64,000 nt of DNA, taken from Vibrio sp. SCSIO 43136. Its GTDB lineage: Bacteria > Pseudomonadota > Gammaproteobacteria > Enterobacterales > Vibrionaceae. Positions within the stretch are counted from its first letter, which is position 1. The number at the start of each line of letters is the position of its first letter. This document shows positions 1-8,685 of this stretch, piece by piece. The position numbers were made by a program, and so were the translations under genes. The stretch is from the NCBI RefSeq assembly GCF_023716565.1, contig NZ_CP071849.1, positions 558,001-622,000 on the forward strand. The letters are read 5' to 3'. The notes under the pieces were generated by a model, which saw nothing but the letters and a program-made list of their open reading frames with translations, was not told the origin of the DNA and ran no database searches.

Positions 1-117
1 ACGTTAGGAATCGACGATTAAGGTCTAATTGGGTTAGGTTGTCAGGATAAGAAAACTCAATCAATGGGCTATAATAACTACTAAATTAGTGTGATTATCA
101 AGGAATGATTGATAAAG

Positions 118-1032
118 ATGAATGTTGAACACCTCAAGCTCTTTGTACGTGTGGCATCTACTCATAATATTAGCCTTGCGGGGCAAGAGCTAGGTCTATC
201 TCCCGCCGTTTCTAGTGCTCATATCAATAAACTGGAAGAGGGGCTTGGTGTGCGCTTGGTGCATCGAACCACACGTAAAGTATCGTTGACGGAAGAAGGT
301 CAGGCATTCCTGCCTCACGCAGAAGAGGTGTTAGCGAGTGTTGAGGCGGCAAGGAGTTCAGTAGGTGTTGGGCATAACTTGCCTACGGGGACTTTGAGGG
401 TGACTGCTCCAGCTTCTTTTGGTCGCATGCATATGGTGCCAGCGCTGAAAGGTTTCTTGGACAGGTATCCTGATTTGATTGTCGACTTTCGTTTCTCAGA
501 CTCAATTATTGATCTGGTGGAGGGTGGCTTTGATGTCGCTATCCGTAACGCTGAACTTAAAGACTCGACATTGGTGGCTAGAAAGCTAGCCAGCGATCGT
601 CGTGTAGTGTGTGCGTCTCCAGATTATATTGCCAAATATGGCGCACCATGTACGCCACAAGAGTTGGTAGATCATAGTTGCCTAAACTTAATGGGGTTAG
701 AAACTTGGTCTTTTCAAACCGATAAAGGGCAGGTGAGCATCAAAACACAAGGCCGTTTCCGTACCGATAATGGGGATGCCATGCGAGATGCTACGGTGGA
801 TGGGTTAGGGTTGTCGATTAATTCGACTTGGAGTTGTTATAAAGAGCTTCAAAGTGGTCAATTAGTCGAAGTTTTGTCTGATTACCCATTGGTGTCTGAT
901 ACAGCGTTATGGGCGGTTTATCCAAGCTCTCGTTTGATTGCCCCTAAGGTTCGGGCATTTATTGACTATTTCGTAGAATTCTATGGAGAGCCGACCTATT
1001 GGGACAAATGCTTAGAGCGATCTAAGCTCTAA
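118..1032 (+). CDS. LysR-family transcriptional regulator
   Basis: A 304-residue LysR-type DNA-binding regulator. The N-terminus has the usual winged helix-turn-helix (about residues 1-60, with ISLAGQELGLSPAVSSAHI followed by KLEEGLGVRLVHRTTR), and residues about 88-295 form the periplasmic-binding-like effector domain. I chose the ATG at 118, which gives the typical MNVEHLKLF start, rather than the TTG three codons upstream. A -10-like TATAAT lies at 70-75, but no good -35 was seen. No divergent partner gene is visible because the window begins here, so the target and ligand are unknown. The closest general type is the CrgA/DsdC-like group of LysR proteins, which is an inference from overall pattern only. 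Confidence 0.9.
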   Translation: MNVEHLKLFVRVASTHNISLAGQELGLSPAVSSAHINKLEEGLGVRLVHRTTRKVSLTEEGQAFLPHAEEVLASVEAARSSVGVGHNLPTGTLRVTAPASFGRMHMVPALKGFLDRYPDLIVDFRFSDSIIDLVEGGFDVAIRNAELKDSTLVARKLASDRRVVCASPDYIAKYGAPCTPQELVDHSCLNLMGLETWSFQTDKGQVSIKTQGRFRTDNGDAMRDATVDGLGLSINSTWSCYKELQSGQLVEVLSDYPLVSDTALWAVYPSSRLIAPKVRAFIDYFVEFYGEPTYWDKCLERSKL

Positions 1033-1051
1033 GCATTTTAGATTGTCACCG

Positions 1052-1924
1052 TTACCAAGAAAAGGTTTGGATGATGCGCTCTTTTGCCAGTGGGTTAGCG
1101 GCAATCACTCGGTTAAGATTGGCGAGCATCTCTTGACGAGAGTCCAATAAAAAGCCCTTTTGTGGTAGTAAGTTATTGCCATGATCCCCCCAATAGAAGG
1201 TATCAATATTTAAGTTCTCCAGCAGGAACTTTTCTTCTTCGAGAACTTGGAGTTGAGTTGGCATAATAAAGTCACCTCGTTGAAGTTCCCTTTCCAACTC
1301 TGTACCTGGTTGAATGGCCAGTGCCATTGGGGCAATTTCCTCTGGCTGCATAATGTTGAGGATATCAGTGGTCGCCTTAATATGTTCATACGAACGCTCT
1401 GCCCCACCAAGCCCAAAAATAAACGACTGAAGCACCTGAATACCGGCATCTTTTGCCATTTGTGCTCCTTCAATCGCTTGTTTAGGTGTCATATGTTTCT
1501 TAATATTTTTAAGCACGATAGGATCACCTGACTCTAACCCTGAATAGGCCATATCCAGTCCCGCATCTTTGATTTCAATAAGCTCTTGCAACGATTTGCG
1601 TCGAAAGTCGTTGAGGCCACTGTACAAAGAGATCTTCTTAACCTCTGGGAAAGTTGTTTTGAGCTTATCGAGTACTTTTAGCAAGAACTCTGTTCTTGCA
1701 GCCATAACGTTGCCATCAATGAGAAATATTGACTCGACCTCTGGATAGATGCGCCTTGCTTCTTCAATATCTTTAAACACATCTTGGATATCTCGGACTT
1801 TAAAGCGCTTGTCATCAAACATGCTGCAAAAAGTACAAGTGTTGATGCTGCAACCCAAAGTCGTTTGGATCAGGATGCTGCGGTATTCAGGCCAAGGTCG
1901 ATATACTTTACCCTCGTAGTTCAT
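1052..1924 (-). CDS. Radical SAM protein (unassigned function)
   Basis: A 290-residue radical SAM enzyme. The [4Fe-4S]-binding cysteines are C25, C30 and C33 in GCSINTCTFC. The CX4CX2C spacing differs from the classic CX3CX2C but is common in a COG1032-like subgroup with GCPHNKCTFC-type motifs. Further radical SAM landmarks are LIDGNVMAA and the glycine motif YSGLESGDP. I started at the ATG at 1924, preceded by GGAGAG, rather than the in-frame codon ten residues upstream. It is convergent with the LysR gene and has no neighbour that suggests a substrate. The reaction is therefore unknown; it has no features of AmrS, so it is not an obvious partner of the AmrB-like protein at 17.3 kb. Confidence 0.85.
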   Translation of the reverse strand: MNYEGKVYRPWPEYRSILIQTTLGCSINTCTFCSMFDDKRFKVRDIQDVFKDIEEARRIYPEVESIFLIDGNVMAARTEFLLKVLDKLKTTFPEVKKISLYSGLNDFRRKSLQELIEIKDAGLDMAYSGLESGDPIVLKNIKKHMTPKQAIEGAQMAKDAGIQVLQSFIFGLGGAERSYEHIKATTDILNIMQPEEIAPMALAIQPGTELERELQRGDFIMPTQLQVLEEEKFLLENLNIDTFYWGDHGNNLLPQKGFLLDSRQEMLANLNRVIAANPLAKERIIQTFSW

Positions 1925-2102
1925 GGTGTCTCTCCGCTGTTGCTTTATCAGCAATTTCTCATGCCGCTAATGGCGTTAGTTTGCAAAGAGTTTGACCCTT
2001 TGCATTGGATAGCTAGAGATTACGCTTGGTTGATCTGTTTGATAATTCCCACTTCTAACTAATCAGTTTATAGATTTCATTGATAGTCCCGTTTGGGCAA
2101 AA

Positions 2103-2131
2103 AAACACCCAGCGAGTTGCTGGGTGTTATT
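2103..2131 (-). terminator. Rho-independent terminator
   Basis: The stem ACACCCAGC/GCTGGGTGT is flanked by an A-run on the plus strand, which reads as a U-run on the minus strand. It sits just after the stop of the minus-strand SDR gene. Confidence 0.75.
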
Positions 2132-2146
2132 TGTAGTCGAGTGCGG

Positions 2147-2953
2147 TTAGCTGTATTGGTTAATAATCAAGTCCAGCTTATCGATGAGCGCACTGACTTT
2201 ACCTTTGTCGTAGGTATCTGAGTGAGCGTTAGCAAATCGCTCGATATCGTTATCAAAGTATTTTCCATGGGCGTCGGCAAACTCTTCAGATAACGAGGCT
2301 CTTACCAAAATATCAGCACCCAATGACAAATCGTTGCCCGCCACTCCATAGGCTTCTTTGACCATCTTACTGCCTAAGAAAGACTTAGGGTTTACAGAGA
2401 CAATCATTGGTCCGGTATCTTTATTTTGTTCGCCTAGAGCAGCGCTCCACATGGTCAGAGCCAGCTTGCTTTGGGCATAAGCTTCACCGTCGGATAGACT
2501 CTTGGCTCCACCCAATGCGCTTAAATCGACGCTGGCTTGGGCCGCAGAAGATAAGTTGACGACTCGGGCGTTACCAGTAAGCAGCGGCAATAATTCTTTG
2601 GTCAGAAAATAGGGGGCTAAGGTGTTAACGACAAATCGAACATCTAAGTTTTGTTCGGTGAGCGGCTGGCTGGTGGCGAAGATACCAGCGTTGTTGACCA
2701 ACACATCCAACTTGCCAAAACGCTCTGAGATTTCAGCGACCATCTGTTTTATGTCTGAGAATTTGGACAGATCAGCAACGATGGTTTCCACTGGATTGTT
2801 GGCATCGAGTTCAAACAGCGCTTTTTCTACTTGCTGCAATTTGGCGAGATTACGCCCGTGAACAATAACACTATGCCCTTGAGAAACTAAGATTTTTGCT
2901 GTTTCTAGACCAATACCATCGGTTGCACCAGTGATTAGAATTCGTTTCTTCAT
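2147..2953 (-). CDS. Short-chain dehydrogenase/reductase (SDR)
   Basis: A 268-residue classical SDR oxidoreductase with an NAD(P)-binding Rossmann fold. Visible motifs are the cofactor loop TGATDGIGLETA near the N-terminus, VNNAGIF, the catalytic Ser in VNLSSAAQ, and the YAQSK active-site Tyr/Lys pair. The ribosome binding site AGG lies seven bases before the ATG. It stands alone and is followed by its own terminator, with a palindromic operator-like site about 55 bp upstream. Substrate cannot be predicted. Proteins of this type are often paired with HxlR/MarR-type regulators, but none is adjacent here. Confidence 0.9.
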   Translation of the reverse strand: MKKRILITGATDGIGLETAKILVSQGHSVIVHGRNLAKLQQVEKALFELDANNPVETIVADLSKFSDIKQMVAEISERFGKLDVLVNNAGIFATSQPLTEQNLDVRFVVNTLAPYFLTKELLPLLTGNARVVNLSSAAQASVDLSALGGAKSLSDGEAYAQSKLALTMWSAALGEQNKDTGPMIVSVNPKSFLGSKMVKEAYGVAGNDLSLGADILVRASLSEEFADAHGKYFDNDIERFANAHSDTYDKGKVSALIDKLDLIINQYS

Positions 2954-3002
2954 TACTTAACCTTTTGGGACACACACTTAATAAGGAGTCATGTTAGGGC
3001 CA

Positions 3003-3019
3003 AACTAGTTTGCAAACTA
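3003..3019. promoter_or_regulatory. Palindromic operator-like site upstream of the SDR gene
   Basis: A perfect 12-bp palindrome AGTTTGCAAACT (3007-3018) overlaps a second short palindrome, AAACTAGTTT, so that AAACTA occurs twice in direct repeat. It lies 50-65 bp upstream of the SDR start codon. Position and symmetry suggest a repressor operator; the regulator is unknown. Confidence 0.4.
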
Positions 3020-3174
3020 TAGGCTATGCTATCGAAACACTTTCTATGAAATATTGATAATCTAACCGTCAATTTGTGCGCTTGGTGGCGAATTCAATTT
3101 ATTGAAGGTGGTAGCTTAAATTGGCTTAACTTTTAAGCAGTGCAAACGGAACGTAAACCAAAAGCGAGGTGTTT

Positions 3175-3408
3175 ATGCTAGGCGAAAACCATTCTCTCAC
3201 CAGTGAATATCCTGATAAATTGAGCAAAATTAAACAGCTAATTGCGAGTGATGATCACTTTGCTGATCGGGCTAAAAGATATGATGCTTTAGATAAGGAG
3301 ATTCGTGTACTTGAACTGAGAGGGTCACCCATTGATGACCAAGCCATGCATGACCTAAAAGTTCAGCGCTCGGAGCTTAAAGACTGGCTCCACGCCCAAT
3401 TGAATTAA
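3175..3408 (+). CDS. YdcH-family small protein (DUF465)
   Basis: A 77-residue, charged, alpha-helical protein of the YdcH/DUF465 type. It shows the family pattern of a helical hairpin with DDHFADRAKRYDALDKEI followed by LKVQRSELKDWL. I prefer the ATG at 3175, six bases after GAGG, to the overlapping GTG at 3169. YdcH proteins are widespread in Proteobacteria and have no settled function; a cytosolic coiled-coil role is an inference. It is transcribed alone and closed by a strong terminator shared with the convergent amidotransferase gene. Confidence 0.85.
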   Translation: MLGENHSLTSEYPDKLSKIKQLIASDDHFADRAKRYDALDKEIRVLELRGSPIDDQAMHDLKVQRSELKDWLHAQLN

Positions 3409-3415
3409 ACTCCGA

Positions 3416-3446
3416 AACGGCCAGATACTATGTCTGGCCGTTGTCT
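3416..3446 (+). terminator. Terminator between ydcH and the amidotransferase gene
   Basis: The perfect stem AACGGCCAGA/TCTGGCCGTT has a seven-base loop and lies between two convergent genes. It has A residues on one side and TTGTCT on the other, so it may act on both strands. Confidence 0.7.
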
Positions 3447-3462
3447 ATCTAACCACTTATCC

Positions 3463-4236
3463 TTAGTTAATTTCCGAAATCTGATAATGGGTGACTTCAG
3501 TATCCTGAATGTGAGTAATTGACTGTGTAGGTAGCATTTGCCAACTGCGATTGGATTCTAGTGGTTCGGAGGCTAGGGCGATATTGCTTTGTTCTTGCTT
3601 TATAAACACAGTCGGCGGCATACCATCACTGCTGTATCTCACCACCCAAAATTGTTCGCCGTCAGAAATACACATTGAAGCTTTAAAGGGCTCGATTAAA
3701 CCTTTCTCGACTCTGGCTTGCTCAATCTGGTCGATAGTTTTAGAGATCGCCATGACGGGCTGGTGGATCAGGTCATTGTTCAAAGCGAGCAAAAAAATGA
3801 GTTCGCTATCGGTAGTGCCGCGCTTTGTCAGGTAAAGAGATTCGGGCAAACTTCTCTCGAGCGAGAATTTGATCTGCTCAAACTCACCGATCTGTCCGTT
3901 ATGTAAAAACATCCAATTCTGATGCACGAAGGGGTGGCAATTAGAGCGTGTGACCTGAGTTCCGGTCGATGAGCGCACATGGGCCATAAAGCGGTGTGAC
4001 TTGATATGGTGAGTGAGAGACTTTAGGTTCTCATCACTCCAAGCAGGCATGACTTCGTGAAATTGTCCGGGTTCCTGTCGCTCTTGGCTATACCAGCCTA
4101 AACCAAAACCATCGGCATTGACTCTTGTAACGGCTTTTCTTGCCTCCATGCTTTGATGAACCAGTGAGTGCTCCGGTTCGTAAATAAGCTCGTCGAGATA
4201 AATCGGTTTCCCTTGATAGGCTAACCATCGGCACAT
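3463..4236 (-). CDS. Class II glutamine amidotransferase, YafJ-like
   Basis: A 257-residue class II (Ntn-type) glutamine amidotransferase. The start was set at the ATG at 4236 because it places Cys2 (MCRWLAYQG) as the N-terminal nucleophile after Met removal. The family motifs GFGLGWY, RSSTGTQVTRSNCHPF and FLHNGQIGEF are present. It lacks any fused synthase domain, as in YafJ/YhcS-type single-domain proteins, so the ammonia acceptor or acylated product is unknown. The longer frame upstream of this Met carries no conserved sequence. Single gene, convergent with ydcH. Confidence 0.9.
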   Translation of the reverse strand: MCRWLAYQGKPIYLDELIYEPEHSLVHQSMEARKAVTRVNADGFGLGWYSQERQEPGQFHEVMPAWSDENLKSLTHHIKSHRFMAHVRSSTGTQVTRSNCHPFVHQNWMFLHNGQIGEFEQIKFSLERSLPESLYLTKRGTTDSELIFLLALNNDLIHQPVMAISKTIDQIEQARVEKGLIEPFKASMCISDGEQFWVVRYSSDGMPPTVFIKQEQSNIALASEPLESNRSWQMLPTQSITHIQDTEVTHYQISEIN

Positions 4237-4321
4237 TCCATTGTTCCTTTGTTGTTGAACTATCCATAGATGACACCACAATTTGCCATCGCTTGCAAAG
4301 AGTGAGGTTTATATAAACTAA

Positions 4322-4347
4322 AAAGGGCACTCAATTGAGTGCCCTTT
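4322..4347 (-). terminator. Terminator downstream of the outer-membrane protein gene
   Basis: The perfect inverted repeat AAAGGGCACTC-AATT-GAGTGCCCTTT is followed by a T-run when read on the minus strand, 23 bp past the stop codon. Confidence 0.85.
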
Positions 4348-4369
4348 GATATCTAATCTTTAGCTAGAA

Positions 4370-5254
4370 TTAGAAGCTGTAGTTCAGACCAACTTTAGTG
4401 AATACGCGAGCTTTGTTGAAGTCGCCTTTCTGGTTTTCTTGCTCAGCTTGGTAGTTACCTTCGAAAACAACAGCTAGGTTGTCTTGTAGCTTGTAAGAAC
4501 CAGTGATACCAGCACGGTGACGCAGTTTAGATTCAGTCGCCTTGTTTGTGTTTTCTAGGTCACGAGATAGGTCGTAACGAACGAAAGGAGTTACTGTTAG
4601 GTCGCCGAATTTTTGAGTGAACATAGCACGTAGTTGCCACTCGTTGTTGCCTTTGTCTTGACCGTCAGCTTTAGCTGCTTCGTTGTAGAAAGATACACGA
4701 GCGCTTTGAGTGTCGTTAAGAGCAACGTTTAGACGGAAATCTAGCTCAGACTTAAGAGCAGAAGTGTTTTTCGCATTTACGCTGTCAACGATTTTAACTG
4801 GAGCAATGAAACCGTCTAGTGCTAGAGCGAAAGTGTCGTCTAGTTGGTAAGACATGTTCGGGTGGAAACGGTACTCTGTAGCGTGACCTTTTTTGCCGAT
4901 AGAAAGTTCATTGTTGTCGTGACGAATAGCGAACATAGGTGCAACAGTGAAAGCATCGTTAAAACTGTGCTTGTAAGTTACCATGTACTCTTGACGTGCA
5001 CGGTCAGCTTTACCAGCGTTAACAGCAGCCTGATCGTTAACCATTTGCTTGTCGCTGTGCTTGAAGCCAACTGTTAGCGGAAGGTCAGCAACTGGGTTGA
5101 AGCCTGCTGCTAGGTAAGGAAGAACGTTGTCGTTCTCAGCGCGGAACTCAGAGTTGTAGAATTCGTGCTCAACACCAGACTCGATGTATGCTGCTTGTGC
5201 TGTAGTCGCAGCAGCCATAGCTGCAACTAGAGTAGTTAGAGTAATTTTTTTCAT
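4370..5254 (-). CDS. Outer-membrane beta-barrel protein (KdgM/OmpG-like monomeric porin)
   Basis: A 294-residue exported protein. Residues 1-21 form a signal peptide ending AQA/AY, and the mature part is built of alternating hydrophobic and charged stretches typical of beta strands, ending in a C-terminal Phe (GLNYSF) as outer-membrane barrels do. I started at the ATG at 5254, not the adjacent GTG. Composition and size recall the oligogalacturonate-specific porin (KdgM) family found in vibrios, but substrate is not established. The long untranslated leader and own terminator indicate a separately transcribed, probably abundant protein. No sugar-utilisation genes are adjacent. Confidence 0.7.
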   Translation of the reverse strand: MKKITLTTLVAAMAAATTAQAAYIESGVEHEFYNSEFRAENDNVLPYLAAGFNPVADLPLTVGFKHSDKQMVNDQAAVNAGKADRARQEYMVTYKHSFNDAFTVAPMFAIRHDNNELSIGKKGHATEYRFHPNMSYQLDDTFALALDGFIAPVKIVDSVNAKNTSALKSELDFRLNVALNDTQSARVSFYNEAAKADGQDKGNNEWQLRAMFTQKFGDLTVTPFVRYDLSRDLENTNKATESKLRHRAGITGSYKLQDNLAVVFEGNYQAEQENQKGDFNKARVFTKVGLNYSF

Positions 5255-5618
5255 CACTGCTTTTTCTCTTTGGATTAGGGAAAATACGAGAAGATACTAC
5301 GTTGTATCTTTCTTGGGTTCGCATTATAGGTATTACATTGAATTTGTAAATATAGAAATGTCAGTAGAATGCAAAATCAATTTAACTATATAAATTTCAT
5401 GCGGTTATGTTTTGCGCAAACGGTTGCACCTTTGGGGGGCTGAAAAGGTGTTAAGGTAGATATATATTATTTGAATTCAATGGCTTAATTAGAGGTTGGC
5501 TCATGCCCTGACTTTGAGGGAAGTAGGGGATGAGGATGGTAGCAGTTCAGTTGTAGAGGAAAGTCAAACTTAGCGTTTGACGTTTTATAATCAAAAATAA
5601 AGCAAGAAAAGACTAGGT
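5255..5618. other. Intergenic region upstream of the porin gene
   Basis: This 364-bp AT-rich region should hold the porin promoter and 5' leader. A LacI-type palindrome GCAAACGGTTGC (5416-5427) lies about 160 bp before the porin start. A stem GTCAAAC/GTTTGAC (5563-5581) followed by GTTTTAT sits near the end of the acetyltransferase gene and may be a weak terminator. No convincing ORF was seen. Confidence 0.4.
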
Positions 5619-5891
5619 TTAGGCGACTAAATGATGCCATTGTGGGTGTTTTTTGAGGTAGTGCTGAACATAACTACACTCGGCGATAATCTTCACACCA
5701 AGTTTTTCTACCTCTGGCAAAAACGCTTCCATCATCACACCGCCTTTTCCTTGTCCTCTTAAACTAAGCGGCACGGAAGAGTGGTCAACGACCATGATGT
5801 TGTTATCCCATCGATAGGTGAGTCTGGCCCATGCTTGAGGCGCTAACTCGATTCTAAATTCTTGCGAGTTTGAATCGTGAATGATTTGCAT
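5619..5891 (-). CDS. Small GNAT-fold N-acetyltransferase (YjdJ/COG2388-like)
   Basis: A 90-residue minimal GNAT domain. The acetyl-CoA pyrophosphate-binding loop is visible as LRGQGKGGVMMEAF, and the family ending AECSYVQHYLKKHPQW is present. Proteins of this short type are often called YjdJ-like or CTL-domain acetyltransferases; the acceptor is unknown. It lies upstream in the same orientation as nothing else close, with 76 bp separating it from the end of ltaE, so co-transcription with ltaE is possible but not shown. Confidence 0.85.
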   Translation of the reverse strand: MQIIHDSNSQEFRIELAPQAWARLTYRWDNNIMVVDHSSVPLSLRGQGKGGVMMEAFLPEVEKLGVKIIAECSYVQHYLKKHPQWHHLVA

Positions 5892-5967
5892 TGTTTCTGT
5901 CCTTCGTTTGCGGCGATAGTTAGGTAATAAGGGTAGGCGCCAAACATGTCGTTAGCGCCTGTCTTTA

Positions 5968-6975
5968 TTATAGTGCTGCTTTTAACGCTGAAATCATGCT
6001 ATCGATTGCTGGCTTGTCGATATCAAGATGGGTAACAAAGCGCATTGGTCGACTTGGCGACAGTAATATGCCTTGCTGTTTTAGCTGCTCGCAAACACTT
6101 TCGAGATCAATGTGGTCTGCAACTTTACTAAACACTATGTTGGTTTGAACGTTTTCAACGTTTACATCAAAACCTTCAATGGTGTTGAGTGCTTGGGCGA
6201 GATACTTTGCGTTCTCGTGGTCTGTCGCCAATCTTGCTACATTTTCTGTCAGTACCATCTTTCCCGCTGCGGCCAATATTCCGGCTTGTCGCATACCGCC
6301 GCCAAGCATCTTTCTTACACGGCGAGCTTTTTCGATAAAGGCTTTATCTCCTAGCAGCAGCGAGCCAATCGGTGCACCGAGTCCTTTGGATAGGCAGATA
6401 GTCATCGAGTCAAAGTGCTTTGCTATTTCGATGATGTCGACATTGAGTGCAACCGCAGCGTTGTAGACACGTGCACCGTCTAGGTGGAGCTTAAGATTGT
6501 GTTTGTCTACAAAGCGACGAGCATCAGCAAGGTAGGTCAACGGTAGTACTTTACCATTGATAGTATTTTCTAGGCTTAGTAGTTTGGTGCGTGCGAAATG
6601 AAAGTCATCAGGCTTGATAGCCGCTGCAAGCTTATCGAAATCAAGTGAGCCATCTTTTTCATTTTCGATGGGCTGAGGTTGGATCGATCCCAGAACCGCT
6701 GCTCCACCTGCCTCATAACGATAGTTGTGTGCTTGCTGACCACATAGGTACTCATCACCTCGTTCACAATGGCTCATAAGACCCAATAAATTGGCTTGGG
6801 TACCCGAAGAGGTGAAGAGTGCTGCTTGAAAACCATGGCGCTCTGCCGCCCATTCTTCTAACTCATTAACCGTTGGATCGTCACCATAGACATCGTCTCC
6901 AACGAGTGCGTCAGCCATCAATTGGCGCATCTTTGGGCTAGGTCTTGTTACGGTATCTGAACGAAAATCAATCAT
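5968..6975 (-). CDS. ltaE: Low-specificity L-threonine aldolase
   Basis: A 335-residue PLP enzyme of fold type I that cleaves L-threonine or L-allo-threonine to glycine and acetaldehyde. It begins with the family signature MIDFRSDTVTRPS. It contains TSSGTQANLLGLMSH, the aspartate region LHLDGARVYNA, and the Schiff-base lysine in CLSKGLGAPIGS. A strong AAGGAGG lies seven bases before the ATG. Length matches the family. It is divergent from the MFS transporter gene; the spacer holds a CRP-like site nearer the transporter. Confidence 0.95.
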   Translation of the reverse strand: MIDFRSDTVTRPSPKMRQLMADALVGDDVYGDDPTVNELEEWAAERHGFQAALFTSSGTQANLLGLMSHCERGDEYLCGQQAHNYRYEAGGAAVLGSIQPQPIENEKDGSLDFDKLAAAIKPDDFHFARTKLLSLENTINGKVLPLTYLADARRFVDKHNLKLHLDGARVYNAAVALNVDIIEIAKHFDSMTICLSKGLGAPIGSLLLGDKAFIEKARRVRKMLGGGMRQAGILAAAGKMVLTENVARLATDHENAKYLAQALNTIEGFDVNVENVQTNIVFSKVADHIDLESVCEQLKQQGILLSPSRPMRFVTHLDIDKPAIDSMISALKAAL

Positions 6976-7185
6976 TTATGCCTCCTTGTTCTATAGCCCT
7001 ACCTTGTCATGTTTTAGCCCAGATGCAAACGATTAGTTGTGAGGCTACCTACTCTGTGAAGAGAGTCGGGCGTTAATTTCCTGTTAAGTAGCGATTAACT
7101 CATCCCTAACAAAGTGATTTTCCTCACAAATGTCTCGGTCAAAAACAAAGCGGTTGAAACAATCCGCACGTATGACGTTAAACGG

Positions 7186-7201
7186 TGTGATGTTGGTCAC
7201 T
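7186..7201 (+). promoter_or_regulatory. CRP-like binding site upstream of the MFS transporter
   Basis: TGTGA-TGTTGG-TCACT matches the CRP consensus at nine of ten defined positions. Its centre is about 100 bp before the transporter ATG and about 220 bp from ltaE. The position suggests cAMP-CRP activation of the transporter gene. The rest of the 318-bp spacer holds nothing else clear. Confidence 0.65.
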
Positions 7202-7293
7202 GTATGTAGGGGTGATAACTTTTTAGTATCCAAAACAGTTATTTAATTGCTGCTTGAATCACAAGTATAAGTATTAGAAAAGGAATTTAACTC

Positions 7294-8634
7294 ATGAATA
7301 AACCACGACTGTCATTTTGGCAAATCTGGAATATGAGCTTTGGCTTTCTCGGTATTCAGTTCGGTTTTGGTCTTCAAAATGCCAACGTAAGCCGTATTTT
7401 CGAAACGCTAGGTGCGAGTATTGACCAGATCCCGCTGCTATGGATTGCGGCACCATTGACCGGGCTTTTGGTCCAACCAATCATTGGCTATTTTAGTGAC
7501 CGTACTTGGACCAGTATCGGCCGCCGTCGCCCATATTTCCTTGCGGGTGCGATTTTCTCTTCTTTAGCGCTCATTATCATGCCTTATTCGCCTTATCTGT
7601 GGGTCGCTGCGGGTATGCTTTGGATTTTGGATGCATCTATTAACGTATCGATGGAACCGTTTCGTGCCCTGGTAGCAGATAACTTGCCGTCAGAGCAACG
7701 TACCAAGGGTTTTGCGGTGCAAACATTCTTTATCGGTGTTGGTTCGGTGATCGCATCAGCGATGCCTTACATCGTGACCAATGTGTTTGGTGTTGCGAAT
7801 ACGGCGCCTGCGGGTGAGATCCCGGATTCTGTGAAGATATCTTTCATTTGTGGTGCGGTGGTTTTCTTAGGCTCGATCATGTGGACCGTTTTACGTACCG
7901 ATGAATACTCACCTGAGCAAATGGCGAAGTTTGAAGGCGAGTCGGTAGAGCAGCCTGAAGAAAACAAAGCGACTTTTGCTGAAATCATTGCGGATCTCAA
8001 GGCGATGCCAAAAACCATGCTTCAATTAGCTTTGGTTCAGTTTTTTTCTTGGTTTGCTTTGTTTGCAATGTGGATTTACACCACATCGGCGGTGACTAGC
8101 GAGATATATGGCGCTCCAAGCCCTAGTTCAGAGCTGTACAACGTGGGTGCGGATTGGGTTGGTCTGTGTTTTGCTGCGTACAACGGTGTTTCTGCGCTGG
8201 CAGCGTTTGCACTGCCTTGGCTGGCAGAACGTACGAGTCGTAAGTTTGTGCACTGCTTGTCACTGATCATTGGTGGTGTGAGCCTAGCGTGTATTTCGTT
8301 GGTTACTCAGCCAGATATGTTGATGCTAAATATGGTAGGTATTGGTATCGCTTGGGCAAGTATCCTGTGTATGCCATACGCTATTCTTGCAGGTGCCCTT
8401 CCTTCGAAGAAAATGGGCTTCTACATGGGTGTGTTTAACTTCTTTATCGTACTGCCACAAATCACCGCAGCGGGTATCTTAGGTTACTTCACAAGCCAAG
8501 TGTTTGAAGGAAACGCAATGATGTCGTTGGTGTTGGGCGGCTGTTCTATGATTTTTGCAGGCTTGATGGTTACTTTCGTTAAGGATCAAGATGAGCCAAA
8601 TCAACAACCTCAAGCTGAGTTGGCACAAGCATAA
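7294..8634 (+). CDS. MFS transporter of the SLC45/GPH type (probable sugar symporter)
   Basis: A 446-residue polytopic membrane protein with about 12 hydrophobic segments. The SLC45/glycoside-pentoside-hexuronide signature DRTWTSIGRRRPYFLAG follows the second membrane segment. A longer cytoplasmic loop of about 60 residues in the middle (EQMAKFEGESVEQPEENK) separates the two six-helix halves. Relatives transport maltose, maltodextrins or sucrose by cation symport; the substrate here is unknown. The CRP-like site upstream supports a carbon-source role. It is transcribed alone and ends at a strong bidirectional terminator. Confidence 0.85.
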   Translation: MNKPRLSFWQIWNMSFGFLGIQFGFGLQNANVSRIFETLGASIDQIPLLWIAAPLTGLLVQPIIGYFSDRTWTSIGRRRPYFLAGAIFSSLALIIMPYSPYLWVAAGMLWILDASINVSMEPFRALVADNLPSEQRTKGFAVQTFFIGVGSVIASAMPYIVTNVFGVANTAPAGEIPDSVKISFICGAVVFLGSIMWTVLRTDEYSPEQMAKFEGESVEQPEENKATFAEIIADLKAMPKTMLQLALVQFFSWFALFAMWIYTTSAVTSEIYGAPSPSSELYNVGADWVGLCFAAYNGVSALAAFALPWLAERTSRKFVHCLSLIIGGVSLACISLVTQPDMLMLNMVGIGIAWASILCMPYAILAGALPSKKMGFYMGVFNFFIVLPQITAAGILGYFTSQVFEGNAMMSLVLGGCSMIFAGLMVTFVKDQDEPNQQPQAELAQA

Positions 8635-8652
8635 TATTTGTTGACCAAAACG

Positions 8653-8685
8653 AAATGCCCGAGCTATGACTCGGGCATTTTTTTA
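8653..8685 (+). terminator. Bidirectional terminator between convergent transporter genes
   Basis: The stem AAATGCCCGAG/CTCGGGCATTT is followed by a seven-T run on the plus strand and overlaps the stop codon of the convergent EamA gene. Confidence 0.9.

Noticed and set aside
1247..1531. Plus-strand ORF opposite the radical SAM gene
   Set aside because: It is a shadow of the minus-strand gene, whose motifs are clear.
5440..5595. Possible small RNA ending at the GTCAAAC/GTTTGAC hairpin
   Set aside because: No clear promoter was seen and the hairpin is equally explained as a terminator for the acetyltransferase gene.
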